Origin: Funneliformis mosseae
Lineage: Eukaryota; Glomeromycota; Glomeromycetes; Glomerales; Glomeraceae
DNA length: 11,509 nt
Direction of reading: 5' to 3'
Assembly (NCBI GenBank): GCA_910592005.1
Contig: CAJVPP010003486.1
Location: forward strand, 1-11,509
Shown here piece after piece: positions 1-6,039 of the stretch (its first letter is position 1; every line of letters starts with the position of its first letter). The notes below the pieces were generated by a model that did not search any database, was not told the origin of the DNA, and saw only the letters and a list, made by a program, of their open reading frames with translations. The position numbers and the translations under genes are program-made.

Positions 1-89
1 TAAGCATCAAAAAGTTACAATAAGCTAATTTTTATCAATTACAAATATTATAATAACTACTAAAATCTCTTTAATTTACCAACATACAA

Positions 90-529
90 TTATACAAAAG
101 GATTATAATATTTACTATTTCGTTTTACAAACAATAATTCATTAACAATCTCTGATTTTAAACTGGTCTGATCTTTGGTAATTTAATTTTCAGCATCACT
201 AAAAAGCCGCTTACTTGAAACAGATGTAGCTGGTATACTCAAATATTTTCTAGCTATTTTAAATAAAGTTGAAAATTTCTTTTTATTATCAATCTACCAT
301 TGAAATGGATCTATTTCAGGTATAGCTTGTGGAGTTCTAAAATTATTCAAATAGTAATTGATTTTATCATCATTTTCATTTATTTCATATGATCTAAATA
401 AATGCGATTTAAACCCGCCCATTGGATAATTATTTCTTGAGTTTATTTGAGGTATAACAGTTTCTTCATTATTCTTGCTGATTAATATCTGAAGATAAAT
501 CAACATTATTTCTTTTAGTTAACCAGGTC
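90..529 (-). pseudogene. hAT transposase, C-terminal fragment (decayed)
   Basis: This is the C-terminal dimerisation region of a hAT-family transposase, the cut-and-paste enzyme of the first transposon in the window. Read on the minus strand, an open stretch at 506-297 ends in DPFQW. The same frame continues after one TAG with ARKYLSIPATSVSSKRLFSD, then after one TAA with a segment containing VNELLFVKRN, and stops at 90-92. The order Trp-Trp, then A-R-K-Y-L-x-I-P-A-T-S, then R-x-F-S-x-A, then L-L-x-x-K is the classic hAT C-terminal signature. The TAG stands where the second Trp of the pair belongs (TGG to TAG). The catalytic and N-terminal parts are missing; upstream bases 530-890 hold no coding signal. 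The copy cannot make transposase. Family assignment is secure; start and full extent are unknown. Confidence 0.85.
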
Positions 530-889
530 AAAATAATATTAGTTTGGCATTTATGTTTTTTATTCTAGTCTGACATTTAAAAGGATATTAAAAAAAAATT
601 TTTTGAATTTTTCACGTTAAAATTAAACACGTTGTAATGATCATCTGATATTTAAAAATTTAAATATTATAAATAAAAATTCCAATACTTTGAAATGTAT
701 TTTTATGACGAAAAAAGTGAATAATGCTATAACTATAACTATTTTATTTGAAAAGCTTCAATATTAAAAGACCAGTTGCTATGTCTTAAAAATAAAAAAT
801 TTTTCTTTCTTTTACGAATGTCATTGAACTTTAAAAGGAATTTTTTTTTATTTTTTTTTTAATAATAATATTATTTAGTTTTGTTTATT
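530..889. other. AT-rich stretch with no recognisable gene
   Basis: I see no coding continuity here on either strand. There are homopolymer runs, notably a T-rich tract at about 841-861 followed by AAT/ATT-rich sequence. It lies between the hAT transposase remnant and its probable terminal region, so it is most likely internally deleted or strongly diverged hAT sequence. Confidence 0.5.
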
Positions 890-1087
890 ATTTATTTATA
901 CGCCATATTATATCATAATGATATAATTGATCAAATATAATAATTGTTAATCGATCATTCATAGAAATTTAATCGATTAAAAATCAATTAAATTTAGTTC
1001 AATTTTGATCGATGGCAATATTCTGCAATTGATAAATTGATTGAAATAATCAATCATTGATCTTATTCGATTTAATTAAAAGCCCTA
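890..1087 (-). repeat. Probable hAT subterminal repeats and terminal inverted repeat
   Basis: The stretch holds many direct and inverted copies of ATCGAT, AATCAAT and CAATTGAT words (for example around 950-1060), ending in AATTAAAAGCCCTA at 1087. Read inward from the right this gives TAGGGCTTTTAATT, resembling hAT termini, which often start with C/TAGGG and are followed by clustered transposase-binding words. It is the expected 5' end for the minus-strand hAT remnant at 90-529. The next eight bases, about 1088-1095, would be the target-site duplication, but its partner lies outside the window. Assignment is inferred from position and motif style. Confidence 0.5.
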
Positions 1088-1111
1088 GTTAGGACAAAAG
1101 AAAAGCTTCTT

Positions 1112-2240
1112 TAATTAATAGACTAAATGAATCTTAATGGAAAAATTCTTTCTCTTACTATGAATAATTATGCAATAATGGTTCTTTGTAGTAAAAATAT
1201 GACAACTAAATTCAGAGAAACTTGAAATAATAAAGAGTTTTAACCTTTTTGATATGCAGCACATGTTTTAAATATCACAATTAATCATGGAATGCAATTA
1301 AGAACAGAAATTATTGATAAAGTTAGAACATTTGTAAATAAAATCCATCATTCTACTATTCTTTATAATGCATTTTATAGTTATTGTAAAGTAATAAAAA
1401 AAGGATTATCTTAAACCTGATCTTGATATCGCTACATGATAAAATAGCATATTTTTAATGTTAGAAATGTTTAAACGAATTATGACAAACTGGATTTTCT
1501 TATTTATAGTAACAAATAGTTGGAGATATTTTATCTTAATAAAAATAAATGGAATCAAGTACAGTCAATGATCATCTTATTAGAACCAATGTATAAGGCA
1601 ACAAAAATTTTTTCTTTAAATTTGTATCCAACTGTTAATGATATTAGATTAACTTTTATAGGAATTCTTCAACCTATTGAGAGATATATTGATGATTATA
1701 CATTAGAAGAATCCATTATGACAGATTCTATATGCAAAAAAATTGATAATTATTAGAAGATACTTGATTCTCTACAACTATTCTAACTATTCTTAATCCA
1801 AGTTCAAAATTACTTACTTTTTCATTTAGAGAATAATGTGATAAAACAATAAATCAATTTCATTCAAGAATGCTTATGTATATACCATCACAAGATTTAG
1901 ATAATTCAAATTATATTGTAGAAAAAATACAAATGCTAGATCATTTTTTGAAAATTTAATTATGCAACAACAAAATGAAACGCAACTATTAAAAGGAGAA
2001 TTAGAAAGATATTTGGCTTTACCATTAACACAGTCTGAGCCATTATCTTGGTAGCATCAATATGCAAATAAATTTCTGATTTTATCAAAAATGTCACATA
2101 ATTATTTTGCCATTCAAGGTACTAGTGTATCAAATGAACAAGCATTTTCAGTTGCATCATATACTATAATAAAAGTTCGAAATTGTCTTAATCCTAATAC
2201 AGCTCGTGTTTTTTTGTGTTTAAAAAGCTAGATGAAATAA
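1112..2240 (+). pseudogene. hAT transposase, central to C-terminal part (decayed)
   Basis: This is the transposase remnant of a second hAT element on the plus strand, spread over shifting frames. Around 1139-1200 are LSLTMNNYA and CSKNM, matching the hAT catalytic block L-S-x-T-x-D-N-A. At 1253-1375 is YAAHVLNITINHGMQ (family form C-A-A-H-x-L-N-L). At 1520-1756 is an open stretch including LLEPMYKAT and YIDDYTLEES. At 2035-2231 are PLSW, a TAG in place of a second Trp, then SHNYFAIQGTSVSNEQAFS, RNCLNPNTARVFLCLKS and a final TAG or TAA. The last block is the dimerisation domain. In-frame stops fall mostly at expected Trp, Arg or Gln positions, and there are several frameshifts. The N-terminal BED finger and first catalytic block are absent, apparently because the first hAT inserted at about 1088. 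Confidence 0.85.
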
Positions 2241-2459
2241 AATGCTAGTTTAGTTAAAAATAAAATTGTTTGAACTTGTTATTTCCAGTTTATAGTATTT
2301 TTAATAATGCTATTTTATCAATAAATATAATAAACGAATTTATCAAACAGATTACATTTTTTTAAATAATTATCAAATTTATTTTAAATTTAAGCATATG
2401 TAAAGACAACAATAGCATTTATTTGCAATTTTATTTTTCAAAACAGAGGATTTTTTTTA
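2241..2459. other. 3' untranslated part of the second hAT element
   Basis: AT-rich sequence downstream of the transposase remnant. No gene or clear repeat is visible. It joins the coding remnant to the subterminal repeats. Confidence 0.4.
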
Positions 2460-2643
2460 AAATACAAACTGCAGTTATATTAATTAACCAATAAAAATTC
2501 AAACACGTGATCAACTGAAGTTAGAACTGTAGTTATAACTGCAGTTTTAACTTCAAATAACAAACCAGAGGTCAGCTCAACTCAAAGACTAAACTGGTAG
2601 TTTTTGAACTGAATTGAATTGAGTCAAACTGATAACATCTCTA
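2460..2643 (+). repeat. hAT right subterminal repeats and terminal inverted repeat
   Basis: The stretch carries repeated words in both orientations: AACTGCAGTTATA, GAACTGTAGTTATAACTGCAG and AACTTCA near 2465-2555, then GCTCAACTCAAAG, TTTTTGAACTGAATT and GAGTCAAACT at 2575-2630. It ends in GATAACATCTCTA at 2643. Read inward this is TAGAGATGTTATC, typical of hAT ends. Coding sequence of the next element starts at once after it, so this is a sharp junction. The eight bases after 2643 would be the target duplication; the left partner is not in the window. Confidence 0.65.
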
Positions 2644-3475
2644 AGAATGATTCATCAAATAGGATGGGTGACAAAATGGAGTATCTAGAAGTGGTAAGAC
2701 ATTTTGGTAAGAAGATTAATGCTAATTATTATTTGAAAACTATTATCAGCCTCTGTGTGTGATTTATTAACTATAATGAAAGATATCAGCCATCATCTGA
2801 AATTGTGCAAGAGTCTTAAAAAAGTTAAAAGATAATAATAAAACAGGTGACAATAAAGCAGATGATGGTGGGATAGATGAATATGACTTGAATGAAGATG
2901 AAGAGGATAAAGACAAAATGGATGAAGATGAGGTATCAAAAATAAGAGATATCTTAGCGTAGAAATCAGCTGAAAAGTGGGTTAGGGAATATATCAAAAA
3001 CCTACATGAAGGTCTAAAAAAAGATAAGACTATCATACCCTATCTATGAAAAGAAGCATGTACTTATGCGAAAAATTTATATGATACTACTTATGCTGAT
3101 AAAATAGTAAAATGCTCAGAAAATTATGCTTACTAGTCTTCCTTTCTCAGCATATTAGATAAGCAGAAAGGATCAATCCATATAAAGTTAACAACACTAC
3201 TTGTAGAAAATGTTCAAGACGAGTATAAAGAAGAAATATATAAATTAGTTACTAAGGCTGATAAGCACAAATCAAAAGTTATGACCTTAGAAAAATATAT
3301 GTTAACATATATTTAAGAAAATGAATATGTATTATTAGCTGATTTGCAAAGCATATGATATAAAGTAGTTAGCCTAGAAATCACACGCTATCAAACGTTA
3401 TTAAAATTACAGGATGACAAAAAAGATGATTCATCTGAAGTGGATATAGATGATATCATTAAACTATATTGTTAA
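2644..3475 (+). pseudogene. Probable family-B DNA polymerase C-terminus with acidic extension
   Basis: The reading starts at the hAT junction, so the upstream catalytic part is lost. The first frame (from 2643, ATG at 2664) reads MGDKMEYLEVV, GKKINANYYLKTIISLC, a TGA, then INYNERYQPSSEIVQES. The pattern 'basic residue-I-(D/N)-x-x-Y-Y-L' after a G-D-x-x-E-Y segment resembles the thumb end of family-B polymerases. One base appears lost near 2816. The frame then continues at 2816-3475 through an acidic tract rich in Asp and Glu (2855-2935) and a helical, lysine-rich region containing SAEKWVREYIKNLHEG and LVTKADKHKSKVMTLEKY, ending at TAA 3473. Internal stops are TAG, TGA, TAG, TAA and TGA. The polymerase call rests on the short N-terminal part and is moderate; the extension is unrecognised. 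Confidence 0.45.
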
Positions 3476-3504
3476 GTATTCTTAGTAAGATCTGGCAATT
3501 TCAG

Positions 3505-3516
3505 CTAAGTACTTAG
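3505..3516. terminator. 12-base palindrome just after the polymerase-like gene
   Basis: CTAAGTACTTAG is a perfect palindrome about 30 bases after the stop at 3473-3475. Its left half also pairs imperfectly with AAGTATTCTTAG at 3474-3485. It could be a 3'-end hairpin, but palindromes this short are expected several times by chance in AT-rich sequence of this length. Confidence 0.25.
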
Positions 3517-3607
3517 TCGTAAGATACTTTGTAGAATATTATTTATGACTGTATATTTTTTTTCATGTAATAATACTGGCTAACTTCAATTTCTATTTTC
3601 AAACTTT

Positions 3608-4165
3608 CAGCCTGATCATAGAGTGATCCCTCAGATATGCTCAGAAATGATCATTAGTATTTTTACATATAATAATTTTGCAAAACCGGATATGATCAGC
3701 TGAAAAAAGCTACATATTTTAAAAATAAGCTTTATTGGTATAATAGCTGAACTATATCTCCAAGTTTCTCAATATATAGGCTTTAAACCTAATGAAATCT
3801 GTTTCCCAATTACAGAAGAGAATAGACAGGAATTTCATAAAATAATAACAGATCAGAAGAAAATGACAGATATTGTAATAAATAACTATCAATTTTTGCT
3901 ATGTTATGAGCATAATGATAAGGAAGATGACTTAATTCATATTGGTTAGTTATTAGTGTATATGGTATCCCAAGCAGAAAAAGTCTTAATAAACCCGCCT
4001 AAAGATTTACAAAAAATGATATTAGCTCACATTGAAAAAAAATTTAAAGAAGTTCTACTTGCGTTAGTACTTATATAGTAGTTGATTAAAATTGAAAATA
4101 ATAATGATCTAGTCTGGCTAAGAGGCATTTTGTATAGTTCTTATTTATATAATTTTTGTAGGTAA
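3608..4165 (+). pseudogene. Unrecognised ORF of about 185 codons
   Basis: A single frame can be followed from about 3608 to the TAA at 4163 without frameshift, broken by TGA (3701), one TAG near 3947 and two adjacent TAGs near 4076. Readable parts include IAELYLQVSQYIGFKPNEIC, TEENRQEFHKIITDQKKM and NPPKDLQKMILAHIEKKF. It is mostly helical and mixed-charge, with no motif I can name. No convincing start codon lies at the head of the frame. A possible 60-base intron just upstream (3551-3610) would join ATGACT at 3545-3550 in frame to this ORF. It lies downstream of the polymerase-like gene on the same strand and converges on the coiled-coil gene ending at 4217. Confidence 0.45.
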
Positions 4166-4184
4166 AAAATTAGTCACTTTTTTT
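4164..4184. terminator. Imperfect hairpin in convergent gene gap
   Basis: Six A's, TT, AGT, C, ACT and six T's could fold as a nine-pair stem with a two-base bulge. It overlaps the stop of the plus-strand ORF (4163-4165) and lies 33 bases from the end of the minus-strand gene. It may be a shared 3'-end signal, but it is weak alone. Confidence 0.2.
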
Positions 4185-4216
4185 CATATATTTTATAGAT
4201 TTTTTCCAATCACGAT

Positions 4217-5187
4217 TCATATAATTGCAATAAGTAGTAAGGTAAGTATAGAATATATTATTATCAGTGACATCAAAGGTACTGCTTTTGCACTATCTAA
4301 AGAAATTATTTGAGATGATAGATTAAGAGCGAAAGGTTGGCCAAAAGTCACTGTATATAATAAATTATTCATAGGTAGGGGTAGAAGATCTATGTCATTA
4401 TACGAAGCGCTTTTTGGCTCTTTTTTTAACACTAACTGGTCTCTAAGGAACTTATTTTTCTCTAGTAAATTTAATCATACTGAAGATAAAGCATCTATTT
4501 CCTGACTGGTTATTTCATGTGTCACTTTTATTCCTTTTTCTATACATTCTATTTTATGATTTTTTGAATTTAGATTCTCCTTTACCCATTCTAATTCAAG
4601 CCTAAGAGAATTGATCTCTTTGAGGTCATCTATTACAAATGTATTTATTTGGGCTGGTTCTTCTACTACTTCTCTCACTGCATCTAAATCATGGAACACC
4701 TGTTCTAGTTCCAAATCATCCAACTTACCTTTCAATTCACATCAGTAGACAAAGCTTTTTGGATCAAAGTTGCCTATCTCTTTAGTGTTTTAATATTTGA
4801 TTTAAGCAATTTGATTTTGACAGGATATTTAGCTTTAAGCTCACGTTGACTCTCAGAATGAGACTTTCATTCAGAAATAAGTTGAAATCTAACTTTAGTG
4901 CTAGACGCATTTAACTGGCTAATCTTATTTTCAATATTAGCATAGGTTCACTAAAACTCCTTTTCTCACTCTGAATTTTCAGCCTATAACTTTTTGTTAA
5001 AATCAGTAATTTTATAGTTAAAATTGATAGCAGTTCTTATTTTTTTTTTGAACTCTTGCTCATATGCACTACTCAGCCGATGTCCTCTATTTTTTATATC
5101 TTTTAATGTATGCATATTAGACATAATCTTGGCATAGTTATATGGCAGGAAAAAAATGCACAAATAAATTTTTAAGATAATAGACAT
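4217..5187 (-). pseudogene. Coiled-coil protein with C-terminal membrane segment
   Basis: On the minus strand the gene runs from an ATG at 5187 (or more plausibly MSNMHTLKDIKNRG, ATG near 5127) to TGA at 4217. The first half contains LSSAYEQEFKKKIRTA, NIENKISQLNASS and SQRELKAKYPVK. A frameshift near 4740 leads into LKGKLDDLELEQVFHDLD, INSLRLELEWVKENLNSKN and LLEKNKFLRDQLVLKKEP, a heptad-like pattern typical of coiled coils. The C-terminus has PLMSLIIIYSILTLLLIAII, a clear membrane span. Internal stops are TAG, TGA, TAG-TGA, TGA, TAG and TGA (4475). The protein would be about 320 residues: a long coiled coil anchored by its tail. No family is recognised; a structural or membrane role in the element is inference. 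It diverges from the gene at 5380 across a repeat-rich spacer. Confidence 0.55.
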
Positions 5188-5214
5188 AATCTGTTTATTT
5201 ATAATAATACATTC

Positions 5215-5345
5215 TTACTGAATATCCTGTTTATTCTGTATATCCTATAGATCTAGAATATTATCTTCCTATATATCCTGTATATCCTATATATTCAAAA
5301 TAATACATTTTTTTTATATATCTTATTTAATAAATTATTTCAGAG
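5215..5345. promoter_or_regulatory. Divergent intergenic region with degenerate TATATCCTGT repeats
   Basis: The spacer between two genes reading outward holds several imperfect tandem copies of a 10-13 base unit: AATATCCTGTTTATTC, TGTATATCCTATAG, TATATCCTGTATATCCTATA (5219-5295). The rest is A/T. Its position suggests shared promoter DNA, but no defined promoter motif can be proved. Confidence 0.35.
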
Positions 5346-5379
5346 TATTATATTAGATATATAAAAAAATATTACTACC

Positions 5380-5991
5380 ATGCTTAAGCAATACATGAGA
5401 TGTAATGCTTCTTCTTTTTCATTAGCCGATTATGATCATATTATGCAATATGCTGAAAAAAAATCTAAAGATAAAGTTTTAAAGGATTTAACAGATAAAT
5501 ATCGCATATCACAAAAATGTATTTATTAGATTTAGAGAGGTGAAGAAAAAAATAGGATTACGTGGAATCAATCAATTCATATGTCAACAGCTGATCCTAG
5601 AGGAACTGCTTCACTTTTTAATATAAATGTTATAGGCAGGTAGACCGAACCAGAGATTTAAAGCCAAGATATTTTCCCATTTATAGAACTGAAAAAATAA
5701 ATATGTGATGCTAAGATAGAGCCTAGTAAATCTATTGATTCAGTTTTAGAAGAAGGTAAGAAGGTAAAAAAGACTGGAGAAAAGAAGTCAAAGTTTAAAT
5801 TCACATTAGCTTTGCCAGCATCATTTATTGAAACTCAGCCAATCCTAGCTTTAAAGAAGTATACAAATAATATGGATGCATTATATGAGAAGATGATCAA
5901 AAAAAGCATAAAAATTATAGGTGTAAAAAAGAAGCGTTATCCTAAAAATAACTCACCTATTTCCTTAAAAGACTTTCACAAAATTCATTAA
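5380..5991 (+). pseudogene. Small basic protein with helix-turn-helix-like N-terminus
   Basis: A 204-codon frame runs from ATG at 5380 to TAA at 5989 with no frameshift and five internal stops, TAG, TAG, TAG, TAA and TAA, each one transition from a Gln codon. The N-terminal part reads YAEKKSKDKVLKDLTDKYRI, then SQKCIY, stop, I, stop, RGEEKNRI. This looks like a recognition-helix arrangement ('L-x-x-K-Y-x-I-S-x-x-x-I-Y-x-I-x-x-G'). The middle has DPRGTASLFNINVIGR; the C-terminal half is strongly basic, with KKVKKTGEKKSKFKFTLALP and KKKRYPKNN. A DNA-binding or nucleoprotein role fits but is inference. It diverges from the coiled-coil gene and converges on the Gag-like gene, 48 bases away. No family is recognised. 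Confidence 0.55.
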
Positions 5992-6007
5992 TTTCTAAAT
6001 TATACTT

Positions 6008-6029
6008 AAAAATGCTATATAGCATTTTT
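6008..6029. terminator. Perfect 22-base palindrome between convergent genes
   Basis: The core TGCTATATAGCA is flanked by five A's on the left and five T's on the right, giving an 11-pair perfect inverted repeat. It lies in the 48-base gap between the stop of the plus-strand gene (5991) and the stop of the minus-strand Gag-like gene (6040). Shape and position suit a bidirectional transcription end or polyadenylation hairpin. Confidence 0.5.
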
Positions 6030-6039
6030 TTCAAGTTCT

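Noticed and set aside
2767..3036. Minus-strand Ser-rich 89-codon ORF
   Set aside because: It is the antisense of the acidic tract in the polymerase-like gene; the Ser runs are the complement of Asp/Glu codons.
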